Shown piece by piece: positions 33,601-45,141 of a DNA stretch of 64,000 bases. The position numbers and the translations under genes were made by a program. Position 1 is the first letter of the stretch. Every line of letters begins with the position of its first letter. The notes beneath the pieces are model-generated. The model was not told the DNA's origin and ran no database searches. It saw only the letters and a program-made list of their open reading frames with translations. The DNA comes from Neovahlkampfia damariscottae (Eukaryota > Heterolobosea > Selenaionea > Neovahlkampfiida > Neovahlkampfiidae). The stretch spans positions 166,847-230,846 of the forward strand of contig JABLTG010000010.1 of assembly GCA_016618085.1 (NCBI GenBank), in the 5' to 3' direction.

Positions 33601-36600
33601 AGTGATATTGTCTTTGAAATAATTTGCTGAAACAGAGAAAATTGAAGTTTCATTGAAATATGAAGAAAAAACTTCCATTTGATAATCTAGTTTCATTGGT
33701 GTATGAGTCAAAGATAAATCTGAAATATAGCATTTTGGTTTTGTCGATTTGAATTCACATTGAATATATTTTGTCGGATTTGAATTTGAAAATTCAGGGA
33801 TCAATTTTACTCTATAAGAATCATAACTTACTTTCTGTTCAAGATTTGGATCTGAAAAATTCAATGAATAGTTTTGAAACAATAATTCTGGAATAATTGT
33901 CAAAGGTGTTTCAAATTGAATTGGTTCTTTGAAGTATACATAACTTAAATTATTTCTCGAAAGAATGAAATTCAAATTAGTTTCTTCTGTTGAAGCATTC
34001 ATATAAAGATCAAAAACAACATTCTCTGCATTTGTGTTCAAATTTGTAACTTCCATAAAACAAGAAACTTGAGATGAATTCCCAGAAACATATGAAGCTT
34101 TTGAATACCGAATTATTCCATTATGATTATATTTACAAAATAATCCAGAATCAGTGAACAAATTAGAAGCTGTGTGAATTTTGATAGTTGAATTTTTTGA
34201 TGTTATTTCATTGCTAAATCTATCAACAAATGGATAGAGAACTGTAGTTGTGACCAAATTCATAAATATAAATTGAATTGTATTTACACTTGCCAAAACA
34301 TAATCGTTTGAAGGTGTATAAACAGCCCAAATTGCAATATTGATTTTTTTTCCTGATGAAGCAAAAATATTTGATTTGATCAAATTTCCAGTGAAAGAAG
34401 CTTCAAAATCTGTTGAATCATATCTCACAACAAATTTAACTTTTCCAAAATAATCAACAGATTTGTAATCGTTCCATAAAGTGATTGTTGAATTTGTTAC
34501 TAAAGCAGCAACAGGATCAATTTTTGAAACTGAAAATTGTTTCAAAAATCCAAAAAACAAAGTGTTCGTGTTCAATGTAAGAATAGTATCAGCTGGAGTA
34601 GTTACAGTTGGAGTTGCTGAATAAGTAGTTCCTGAAGTAACTGTTATTGCAACAGCATCATTATTCCCAAAGAAAACTGAATAATCATCGATTGTGCCAG
34701 TTTTAGATTCTTGAATTGGGAATGAAATTGTTGTCAAAGCAGTGTTGCAACCAACTATATTTCTTCTAATCTCTATTCCTTTGAATGTCACAACAACATC
34801 TTCACAATTTGATTTCATTTCTCCAAAAGAAATTAATGATTGACTATTGATCAAATATTTCAAGTAAAAGTTGGTAGAGATAGTGAAAGTAAATGAATAT
34901 TTGAGATTGTGTTGATTCAAGAAAGTATTGTGGATATCTTTCACTTTGTAAGCTCCCAAATTTTTGAATTTCAATCCAAGCGCTGCGTAACCTGCATTTG
35001 TTGAAAATATAGAGCTGTTGTAAATGGTTGTGCTTGGAGCAGAAGTTAGAACAGTTGTACCATTAAAACTACCAAAAACTCTTTCTTTCAAGTGTTCAGG
35101 GATTAACGTTGTATCTAATTTCATCAATGCTTGATATTGAGTGTCTGTATTTCCAAATTGTTTGCTTGATGCATCAAATGAAATAGTTCCAATTTTCAAG
35201 AAATATAATGAAATGATATTTGATGATAATTTTGATCTAAATCCAAATGTATCACGATACCAAAATGTTAAATTTCTGTGAACTTCTGAAGTGATATTAC
35301 ATTGAAATTCGTTTGATGAAAATTGAATCGCTTTGTATTGACTTCCATCTTCCAATTGACATTCAATTGAATCAACAAGTTCTGAAGGAATATTGTTAAC
35401 ATATGAAAAAGGAAATGCATTCAATCCATTCAATGATATAATTGATCCAGATGGGTAAATCTTGTTTGGTTGGAAGATATAAAACTCAAATGGTTTTTCA
35501 TTCAAGATCATTTTAAAGCTTCCAACAACTGCATAAACATTCATTGTTAATGTTTCAGTATTTGAAGATTGGATATTTTGACAACTAATTGTTGTTGAAT
35601 TAATTGCTACTGCAGTATAATTTGTGGTTTGTGAAAGACAAAAATAGTTCACATCTTCAGTTGAAGATAAAGTTGAAGAATTGAAAGTTATCAATACATT
35701 TGTATTTATACCTGATAAAGCTGCAGTAGGATAAATTTGTGAAATTGAATTCTTTTTGTAAAATACTGTTTGTATCGTTGAAATAACAACAAATCCATCA
35801 TTGAATGACAAAGGAATAACCAAAATATCTCCTGGATAAGTCACCAAGTCAGATTTTGTGCAACTTTGGATATTTCCAGATAAAAATGTGCATGGAATAT
35901 CAATTGAATACAAAGTATTGTTCAATTTATATGAAACAGATGGTTTCCCAGGTAACAAATTTCCTGTTGAATCAGTAATAGCAATACTTCCAGCATAAGA
36001 ATGATAAATTTCAGGGGTTGTGAGTTTCGGATCAACTAACCAATATGATGCTGAATTTATCGAAATATTATGAGTTTGAGTTGATTCATATAAAATAATC
36101 TTCTTTTCACCAGTATTAGGAGCATTTAGTGGAATTGTACAATAAATTTCTGTTCCTGAAGTAGAAACGGGTATTGAGGTTACAAAAATTCCTTCATTGA
36201 AAATACCGCATTTTACATTTTGAAAAGGTAATTTTCTATAACGTGTGATATTTTGGTCACAAGTCAACACTATAGTTTGTGATTTCCCAGTGTTATCTGA
36301 ATATATTAAATGTCTATCAGATGATAAAATGTTTGTATAAGGTAAATTTACAATCATCATATCTGTTGAAATTCTTTCACTCAAAGTTGAATTGTATTTC
36401 CATGAAAGTGTTAAATATTGGTCAATATCAGATAAGTATTGGTTTCTTGGACATGAAACAAATGATTCAAAAATTGAAGCTGAATCTTTTGCAAATTCTT
36501 TTGAAACTGATCCATCTAATTTAGTTGAGACACAATGCACTTCAGCATCATCTAAAATGTTCTTACATTCCGAAAGTACTGAAGTTGAATAATTCAAACG

Positions 36601-39600
36601 AAGGCTAGTTTCATGAGGCAACATAATATAATTATTCAAATTTAATTGAAGTTTTTTGCAAGCATTTGAATCCAATTGATCACACCAATAAGATTTCTGG
36701 TGGTTCTTTGTTGACACACCAAATTGTTTAGTCAACCAAGTTGATGGATAAACTCCACAACCACTATTTCCTTCCATTGATATCATTTGAAAATTTGAAA
36801 AATAAGTTGACAAAACTTCATAATGTGTTCCTGAATTTGAAATTTGATTGTAACTAAGATTTAAACTTTTGATAGTCGATGGAAGAATAGAATCCAAAAC
36901 TGTTGAACACCTGAGTTTGTTTGTTGATAAATCAAGTGTAATTAAAGCAGTGAAATTGAGCATGTTTGGTATTTCTCCAGAAAATCCTTCATTGCTAAAA
37001 GATAGTTCTGTAATTCTAAATTCACTGTCGCATGAAACTTTGCTTGATCCAAAACCTTTGTTACAATAGCAAGATGGACCTGCATCAATACAAATTTTCA
37101 AATCTGTCATGTTCGTTTTACAGCCTTCTGATGAGTTGCATACTTTCTCAACAAATTGAAAAAGATCAGAAAATTGACAATTGTTTCCAAAATATGATGG
37201 TTGACAAACACAACTGTCTGGAGCGGTACAATTTCCAACTCCTGAACAAACTTGACTTGTTGAAGAATCTATTCCAAAGCAAATATTATTTTGGCATTCA
37301 TTTCCAGCATACCCTGCATTACATGAACAGTTATTTGGTGAAACACAAGATCCTCGAATAATACTTGTACATGATGAACTAATGTTTGATGATTTTCCAT
37401 AACAAATTGGGAATTGACAATCATTTCCATCATATTCAGAAGAGCAGTTACAAACATTTGGTGAAATACAAGATCCATGAGATGAACAAACGGAACTGAA
37501 GCTGTTTGAGATTCCATTACAAATTGTGAATTGACAATCAGCTCCATCATAAAACTGGTCACAAGTACAATTATTTGGTGATAGGCAAGATCCTCTAGAA
37601 TTACAAACAGATGTGTTGGTTGAATTAATTCCCTTACAAGATGCAAATTCACAATTTATACCAGACCAAAATGTATCACATTGACAAACTTCAGGACTTG
37701 TACAATTACCATTTCCAGAACAAACAGATTCACTCAATCCACTAATTCCTTGACAAACAGGAGAATTACAATCATTTCCTGACCATTGAGAAGTACAATT
37801 GCAAGTATTTGGACCAGTGCAAGAACCTTGTGGATAGCTGCAATTATTTGTCGGTTCACAATGAAATGTGCTACAATTTGTATTTTTCCATCCAATTAAG
37901 CAGGAGCAATTATTAGCACCAACACAGAACCCATTTGAATTACAATCAGCCACACCTACACAGGCACTTTCTTCGCATTGAGCTCCTGAATAACCAGCAG
38001 ATACACAAGTACATGTATCAGGAGCAGAACAAATACCTCTTTTGTTTGTACAAACAGTTGGATTTGTTGAAACAATTCCATAGCAAACAGGAAGGGAACA
38101 ATTTGATCCTGAATATTGTGAACTGCAAGAACAATTATTTGGCCCTTCACAACTTCCATGTCCTGAACAAGAGTTTCTATCTGCGCATGTGAAAGTTTCA
38201 CAATTGTTTCCAGTCCATCCACTTTGGCAAACACAATTGTCAGGGGCTGTACAAGAACCATGAGAACTGCATACTGTTGAATCATTTGATGATATTAAAT
38301 TACAAATATTAAATTCACAATTTGCTCCAATGTATCCTGAATTACAAAAACATTGTTCTTTTCCAATACAACTTCCAAGTGCGCTACATACTGAAGATTG
38401 ATTTGATAGCTGTCCATTGCAAGTATAGATATTACATTGATTTCCAAAATAGCCAGAATTACATTCACAATTGTTTGGTGAAGTACAAGTACCATTTCCA
38501 GAACAAACTGAATTAGTTTCTGTGGATCCCACACCAAAACAAACAGGATGTTGACAATTGTTTCCAGTATATTCACTGTTGCAAGTACAAGTATCAGGAC
38601 CAATACAACTTCCTTGACTACTGCAGACAGAAGTATCATTTGCAAGTTTTCCAAAACAAACTGGAACTTCACATTCATTTCCAACAAAATTAGATGCACA
38701 TGAGCATAATTCATGGGAAATACACGTTCCATTAGATCCAGAGCAAGCAATAGGATCTGTTTTTCCATAGCACATTGGTGTTTGACATTCATTTCCTGTG
38801 TAACCAGCATTACAAACACAGCGATCAGGATTTTGGCAATATCCGTGACCACTACAAACAGAAGCATTATTAGCAAGTGTTCCAAAACAAATAGGAAATT
38901 GGCATTCATTTCCACCAATTCCTGATACACATAAGCATGTATCTGAAGAGGTACATGTTCCATTGACACCTGAACAAGCAAGAGGATCTATTTTCCCATG
39001 ACAGATTGGAGTTTGACATTCATTTCCAGTATATCCAGAAGAACATGCGCAGTTGTCAACATTTGAGCAAACACCATTTCCACTACAAACTGAAGCATTG
39101 TTTGAAGCGATGCCATAGCATAATATAAGTTGACATTCGTCTCCAGTGTGCCCAGTTTTACAAGAGCAAGTATTTGGCTGTGTGCATGTACCATTTTCAG
39201 AAGAACAAGAAGTTGGTTCAACTTTACCATAACAAATTGGAGTTTCACAATTGTTTCCTTGATATCCTGAATTGCAGCTACAACTATCTACAGATGTGCA
39301 ACTACCATGAGATGAACAAACATTAGCATCATTTCCAGCAATACCAAAACATCTTGGATATTGACAATTGTTTCCAGCATAATCAGATCCACAAGAACAA
39401 GTATCAATTCCAGTACATGTTCCATTTCCGCTGCAAACTGCAGCATTATCACCAGATATTCCATTACAAACAAAATATTGACATTCGTTTCCAGTATATC
39501 CTGTGTTACAACTGCAAGTATTAGGTCCAGTACAGGTGCCGTGTGAAGAACAAACAGTACCCACTGTTCTTTCTGTACCAAAGCAACTCCAAGTTTGGCA

Positions 39601-41246
39601 GTATTTTCCAGAATATCCAGTTTCACAATTACAATTATCCAGTTTCATTTCTGTAAACGGAAATATGGTGTAAACTTGATTTGTTGAACAAGATCCATGG
39701 TCATTACAATATCCTTTGAATCCTTCAAAATTTACAACCTCAAACTTTACTGTTGTGTCAGTGTCTTTTGAATGATGTGTTAATCCTCCATAAAATGGCT
39801 CAGATAATACAATATTTTGTTCACCAATTTTTGTGTAAGTTCCTCCACTTGTGGATTTATACCAACAAGAAATAGTGTTTCCTTCTTTAATCAATTTAGC
39901 ATAATGTTTATCGTTTCCAGTTAAATAAGCTGTGTCTAACTGTACAAGACGTTCATTTATTGATGTTGTTTGACGAGTTGGTCTGTAGAAAAAATTAACA
40001 GGTTTTTTTCTTGGAATTTGACAAATAGCAGTGACTGGATAAATATCAAAAGAGTTTGAAACATCTTCTCTTAATCCAATTCCACCAGCAGCTTTATCAT
40101 CACCTGTTAATTCAGTAATTTCAACAGTGATTGTTCCATTTCCGCTGAGTTTTTTATAACTGAAAAGAAAAGCGTCATTGTCCAGTTCTTTGTCATAAGT
40201 TTCTTTCATATTAGATTCCAAAAGCACACTTGTTGAATCAACCGTAAATTTAGGACGAAAACCATTCAAATTATTTTCATCACCAAAAGATGCAATGATA
40301 CTTTTCCTCCATTTATTATCACCGCACTCATTCCAAGCATCTTTTGTTTAAAAAGAATAAAAAAAAAAAAAAAAAATACCAATGTTTGCACAACCTCCTC
40401 CTCCGTATTTGTATTCTTGAGCGGAAGAACAACCTGTTTGAAAGCCTTTGAACCTCAAATCTGTTACATACCCAAGATCATTGTTGTCTTCTGGATCAAA
40501 AGCTATTCCATAATATAAACTCTATAAAAAGTTATGCTTTTTTTTTCAAACTGTTGGCAAACTTATTGTGTATGAATAAAGTAAAGTCCATGTTTCTCTG
40601 TCGTCTGATTGGTATGCTGAAAAAATATCACCACTTCGAGTGAACCTACAAAAAAAAATGTTAGTCTCTTTTTTTTTTACTTGATATATCCATGATAAAT
40701 ACCATCCAAAGATGGATAATTAATTGGTGTTACAGTTGGATTTGTAGCTACAGTTTGACGGTATAAAAATTTATGTGGTTCTGTTATCGTTGGTTTTGCA
40801 TATTTAATTTCATTTTTAAGTGCCATGGCAACCATTTCTGAATCAGAGGCTAACGTTTTGCGAACCTTATTTTCAAAATTTAAAAAAAAACAAAAACTAC
40901 CATCACAGCCAAATAAACATGTTGACTTTTATCTGTCGAAGAAAAAGCGTTGTTTGTAGTTCTACCTACTCGAACAGTTACTTCTCCGTCACCTGTTAAT
41001 TGCTGAATGTTTAGTTTGATATTTTTTAATTACCCAGTTCACGTAACAGATAGAATCATCTACTTTATTTCCAAGGTATCTATTTCCATCCTTATCAGAT
41101 CCTTGTATAGTTATAACGTTTCCACTTTCTGATTTCGAACATCCAGTAACACTACCCATTGTAGATATAACTGAGTTCATGTTATCCAGTGTATACGTTG
41201 TCTTCATTACAGTCAATAGTATGAAGAAGAAAATAAAAACCTTCAT
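24685..41246 (-). CDS. giant EGF/LRR/TIG cell-surface receptor, multi-pass membrane protein
   Basis: Six exons on the minus strand: 41034..41246, 40901..41002, 40681..40865, 40552..40645, 40380..40521, then one exon of 15,656 nt, 24685..40340; 5463 residues. Order: signal peptide (MKVFIFFFILLTVMKTTYT), a lectin/LamG-like N-terminal region, about 22 teneurin/tenascin-type EGF repeats (about residues 460-1310; C-S-G-x-G-x-C-T and C-x-C-x-x-G-Y-x-G-x-x-C), a short leucine-rich stretch (about 1310-1490), about 3000 residues of beta-rich repeats including TIG/IPT-like units near the end (PSSGPSYGNTQYTILG), a Cys-rich GCC2/GCC3-like part (about 4530-4700; CPPGTFKPSSG), some eight membrane helices (about 4700-5120) of the TRP-like type found in protist surface proteins (FWEAVITMRKTIL), and a charged coiled-coil tail. 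A surface adhesion or sensory role is inferred. Confidence 0.85.
37150..39690 (-). repeat. array of about 22 EGF-like repeats inside the giant receptor gene
   Basis: A coding repeat with a period of about 115-120 nt (39 residues), with consensus C-Y/F-G-x(5-8)-V-C-S-G-x-G-x-C-T-x-P-x-x-C-x-C-x-x-G-Y-x-G-x-x-C-Q. Copies differ in sequence but keep six cysteines. One pair class (YGKxDPxACSG..NGTC, three or four copies) alternates with the VCSG/VCSS class, which suggests duplication of two-repeat blocks. Long open frames on the opposite strand and in another frame here are artefacts of the repeat composition. Confidence 0.85.
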
Positions 41247-41447
41247 GTCAGATTGAAAAAAAGTGGTTTAAAAAAGTAAGAATCACCCTATTGGTTGAAT
41301 ATTAATCCAATCAGAGTGTTGACAGATGTAGAAAGAGAAAGTTTTTTGTGTATTTTTCTGATAAATATGGAAAAATTATGTTCTTAATTATTCATGCAAA
41401 AATAGGTTTTTATTGGTCAAATTGAAAAACGTTTTTCTCTGTCTTTG
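41247..41447. promoter_or_regulatory. divergent promoter region: receptor and mitochondrial carrier
   Basis: Contains ATTGGTTGA (41290-41298) and CCAATCA (41307-41313) nearer the receptor start, and ATTGGTCAA (41412-41420), 27 nt before the carrier ATG at 41448. No other feature seen. Confidence 0.5.
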
Positions 41448-42789
41448 ATGGACGAAAAAAAAATTAAAAAAATATTTGATGAATTGGACTTGGATAAAAC
41501 AGGAAGAATATCCAGATCAGAATTTAAAGAATTCATGATTAAAGAAATAAAACATTCAACCTTGGCTGACTTTGAAAAGAAATCAAACACTTTATTCAAC
41601 TCTGCAGATTTAAACCACAACAACTTCATAGAATTTGAAGAATTCTATAATATCATGCTAAACGCAAAATTAGTCAAAGATCAATTCAACAAGCATGATG
41701 TTTATGAAAACTGGGAAAAGTTCAGTTTAAAACCACAAGTACATCCTCTCATATATCAAAAGAATGATGATAAGGCATATCAAATTATGCTTTCAAATAT
41801 TACAGGAACTTTAATCACAAGGTTAACAAAATCAAAATTAAATTCCAAAATAGAACCTGTATGTCTCCTCTTGAAAGAATCAAAATTTTAAATCAAGTGG
41901 AAACATTTCTTGGAAAAGAGATGAATAAAAACATACCAAATTATTCAAAAAGTATTTCTCATGCAGTAAAAGTTATCATTGAAAAAGAAGGTTTGTTGAA
42001 AAAAAAAATTAAAACTTTATTAGGTTATAGAGGTTTATTTAAAGGAAATTTTACCAATATTTTAAGAGTATTTCCTCAAGTCTGTACCAGATTTTACACT
42101 TTTTATGTGACCAATAGATTTGTTAAAAAAAACATTACTCAAAACAATTTGGCTTCAAGTTTAATATCAGGATCTGTCAGCTCTATAGCTGCATTAGTTT
42201 CTACTTATCCATTAGAAGTTCTCAGAACTAGATTAGCTGTACAAATAGATCCAGAGAATCAAAAATACAAATCATTAAAAGATGCCATTCATAAAATACG
42301 TATAAATGAAGGATACTCTTCTTTTTTTCGAGGTTTTAATACATCCTTATCAGTAAGAAAAAAAAAATTAAGAATTTTTTCGAGGGTATTTTATGCCATA
42401 CAACTTTCAATTTCACAATTTATGAAATATGTCAGCTTTTATTTGAAAGATTTCAACAATATCCTTTGAATATTTATGAAAAGATTTTCTGTGGTATTTT
42501 CTCTGGAACCATGTCGTTATTAATTACACGTAAGATTTTTTTTTTTTATGAATTTTTTTTTTTACAAGATCCTTTTGATTTAATTAGAAGAAGATTGATG
42601 ATTCAAGGAATGTATAAAAAAGAGAATTATTACAAGAATGGAATAGATGCTTTAAAGAATATTATTCAAAGAGAAGGTGTTTTTGGTTTGTATTCTGGTT
42701 TAAATCCAAGTTTAGCTAAAGTTATACCATCTTTAACAATATCTTTTTTGATTTATGAAATATCAAAAATTTTCGTTGGTAATTTTTAA
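41448..42789 (+). CDS. EF-hand mitochondrial carrier (SCaMC/APC-like)
   Basis: Five exons: 41448..41821, 41854..41990, 42024..42352, 42385..42529, 42569..42789 (introns 32-39 nt); 401 residues. Two EF-hands: loop D14-E25 (DLDKTGRISRSE) and loop D54-E65 (DLNHNNFIEFEE). Three carrier repeats follow, each with the P-x-[DE]-x-x-[RK] signature: SPLERIKI, YPLEVLRTRL and HPFDLIRRRL; the first and third only appear after splicing (ITRTCMSPLER, LITHPFDL). GYRGLFKGN, SSFFRGFN and GLYSGLNP are the matrix-helix motifs. Calcium-activated ATP-Mg/phosphate carriers have this layout but usually three or four EF-hands; this one has two. It would exchange adenine nucleotides with phosphate across the inner membrane of a mitochondrion or related organelle under cytosolic calcium control. 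Confidence 0.9.
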
Positions 42790-43179
42790 TTTATTTTATA
42801 TTTTCTTCAGAGGAGCAATTTGATCAGGAATATTAATTAATTCAAATTAATTCAAAAGAAAATAAAACTAAAAAAGAATTGAATCAGAGATCTTGACATT
42901 TTTGTTGGGGAGTATACTTGAAAAACATGATTTATTTTTTTCATTAACATAAAAAAATTTATTTATTTTTTGCTTTTCAGTTAATGTTTTTTTTACTTTA
43001 AGATTTTGTTTTTTCCAGAATAGGTGAAAGAGAATGTTTAAAATATCATCTTTTTAATATAACATTTCCTCATGTTTTCATTCTTTTTTTTCGACCTTTG
43101 GACATTTGTATTACCAAAAACCAACAAAAGAGATGATTGGTTAATTTATCCGTTTTCAACAAACCACAACAAGTCAACA
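42790..43179. promoter_or_regulatory. intergenic region, 390 nt
   Basis: Lies between the carrier stop and the ankyrin gene start, both plus strand. It contains a short direct repeat TTAATTCAAA (near 42836 and 42846), long A/T runs and, at 43136-43144, ATTGGTTAA, the likely promoter element of the ankyrin gene. A reading frame opens from 43072 but runs through the promoter element, so I do not count it as coding. Confidence 0.4.
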
Positions 43180-45135
43180 ATGAAAAACAGCATTGAAGAA
43201 AACGCAAGATCTTCTTTGAATTCTGTCAAAAATAAAGAGTCAAAACCAAAGAAAAGGAGACAGAGTATATTACAAGCTTTTTCAAGTGTCACAAATAATT
43301 TGAATTTTGTTAGTCGTAGAGATGAGGCCTTTGATGAAACACCACCTTTAAGACCAGTCCTTAGAAAAGGTTCAAATATACAAACACCAACACTCAAAAA
43401 TTCACCATCTGATTTGCGACCAGCCTCGAGGTCATCTTCAGAGAATGATATCAAGTCAACAAAACTAACTAGAGCAAAATCACAACGTTTTAGGAGCCCA
43501 CAAACACCAACGAATAATCACAAGATGCAAGATTTTATATATATTGAAGAAGAAGAAGAAGTTGATATTGAAGAAGTTCAAAAGAAACAAGAAGAAGAGG
43601 AAGAAGCTAAAATCCGTTCAAAAGCGAAGCTGTTATTAAAAGAATTAAAGGAAAAAGGACAAGTTGAAGACGAATCAAAAAAACAAGTCATCTCCGAAAT
43701 TTTACTCAAACGTTTATCCTCAAATCAAGATTTAAGAAAATCAAATTTTGTTAAAAGAAAAACAGGAGGAGAATATAAAAAAGATGATTTAAAACTCGCA
43801 TTTTTAGAAATCCAGGATGGGATATCAAAAGAACAAGAAAGAATAGAACAAGAACTTGAAAGACAAAAACAAGAAAAAAGTGAACAAGATGAAATTGTAT
43901 CAATAGAAAAAATCAAACAACAACAAGAACCAACACCATTAAAATCAAAAGCCAAAAGTGAAGAAAATTTATCTTGCAAAACAGAAAGTGTTATTTCAAG
44001 CTCTTTAAATACTTTTGAATCACCACAATTGATAGGAATGACAAAATCAAATGTTTCAGATTCACTTAGTAGTCTTGGTAAAGATGCTTTTTCACCAAGG
44101 AGTGATGACTCAAAAGGTTCAAATCATTCAGAATCTTCAGGAGAAAAAAGAAAATTAACAACACAAGAAAAAATTTTTATTGCTTGTTATACTGATGATT
44201 ATAGTACTTTGTTAAGTTTATTCGAAGAGAATCCTCATTTTGATGTAAATAAATTACAAAATAAAACAACATTACTACATGCAGCTGCTTCAAATAATTG
44301 TGCGGATATTATTGAATTATTGATAGAAAAAGGTGCTGATATTAATATTTTGGACTATTTAGATAGAACTCCATTACATGTTGCTGCTTCAAATGGAAAC
44401 TATGAAGCTTCTATTACATTATTAGGAAAAGGTGGCTCAAAAGTTAATTTAAGAGATTGTTATGGATTTTCACCTTTATTTTTGGCAATTAAAAATCATT
44501 ATTTTTCAATAGCTGAAGATTTAATTCTATTCAATGGTGATGTGAATTTTAAAAAACAAGATGGTTCTACCATTTTACATGATTGTTTAGTCACCAATAA
44601 CATCAAATCTTTAAAATTTTTGCTTGGTTTAGATCTAAAGAATTTAATACATAATCCAAAAGATTCAAATGGTGAAACACCAATTTTAAAAGCTGTACAT
44701 GCTGATAACTTTCAAATTGTAAAATATTACCTATCAAAGTGTCAAAATGATATCAAGTTACTTGCTCAAAATTCAATTGGTCAAAATGTTTTTCATGCAT
44801 CTGCGAAGAAGAATTCATACAAAACTTTGATGCATATTTTATCAATTGATCCCTCTGTAACAACATTAATTAATCAACAAGATCTTACTAAAAGAAAAAG
44901 TGCACCAATTCATTTGGCAATTCAATCTTCATCAGATGAAGTTTTCAAAATTTTATTAGCAAATAATTGTGATATTAATATAAAAGATGGTAGAGGAAAT
45001 ACACCTTTACACATAGCATATCAAACTCAAAATTATAAATTCGGAAATATTTTGATAAAAATGGGAGCAAATGAAAATGTAAAAAATCATGATGGAATGA
45101 CACCCAAAAAGTTGAAAAGAATATCAGAAAAATAA
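43180..45135 (+). CDS. ankyrin-repeat protein with coiled-coil N-terminal half
   Basis: Single exon, 651 residues from ATG 43180 (MKNSIEENARSS), chosen because the open upstream extension contains the ATTGGTTAA box. Residues 1-300 are low-complexity and charged: basic RR-QSI motifs, Ser-rich patches of the kind phosphorylated by kinases, and a Glu/Lys coiled coil (about 125-240). From about residue 315 to 645 run about nine ankyrin repeats (TTLLHAAASNNCADIIELL, RTPLHVAASNGN, GNTPLHIAYQTQ). No enzymatic domain or membrane segment. It probably serves as a cytoplasmic scaffold; partners cannot be read from sequence. Confidence 0.82.
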   Translation: MKNSIEENARSSLNSVKNKESKPKKRRQSILQAFSSVTNNLNFVSRRDEAFDETPPLRPVLRKGSNIQTPTLKNSPSDLRPASRSSSENDIKSTKLTRAKSQRFRSPQTPTNNHKMQDFIYIEEEEEVDIEEVQKKQEEEEEAKIRSKAKLLLKELKEKGQVEDESKKQVISEILLKRLSSNQDLRKSNFVKRKTGGEYKKDDLKLAFLEIQDGISKEQERIEQELERQKQEKSEQDEIVSIEKIKQQQEPTPLKSKAKSEENLSCKTESVISSSLNTFESPQLIGMTKSNVSDSLSSLGKDAFSPRSDDSKGSNHSESSGEKRKLTTQEKIFIACYTDDYSTLLSLFEENPHFDVNKLQNKTTLLHAAASNNCADIIELLIEKGADINILDYLDRTPLHVAASNGNYEASITLLGKGGSKVNLRDCYGFSPLFLAIKNHYFSIAEDLILFNGDVNFKKQDGSTILHDCLVTNNIKSLKFLLGLDLKNLIHNPKDSNGETPILKAVHADNFQIVKYYLSKCQNDIKLLAQNSIGQNVFHASAKKNSYKTLMHILSIDPSVTTLINQQDLTKRKSAPIHLAIQSSSDEVFKILLANNCDINIKDGRGNTPLHIAYQTQNYKFGNILIKMGANENVKNHDGMTPKKLKRISEK

Positions 45136-45141
45136 AAATAT

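Noticed and set aside
37269-39626. Long open frames overlapping the EGF array in a second minus-strand frame and on the plus strand
   Set aside because: They mirror the repeat composition of the giant receptor (Cys codons read as Met/Val/Leu strings), lack promoters and continue no known fold.
24685-40340. Possibility that the giant frame is several adjacent genes
   Set aside because: A single uninterrupted frame, no internal stop, no internal promoter box next to an ATG, and a logical order from signal peptide to membrane block to cytoplasmic tail.
43072-43179. N-terminal extension of the ankyrin gene from 43072
   Set aside because: The stretch is T-rich, encodes Phe runs and contains the ATTGGTTAA promoter box, so translation most likely starts at 43180.
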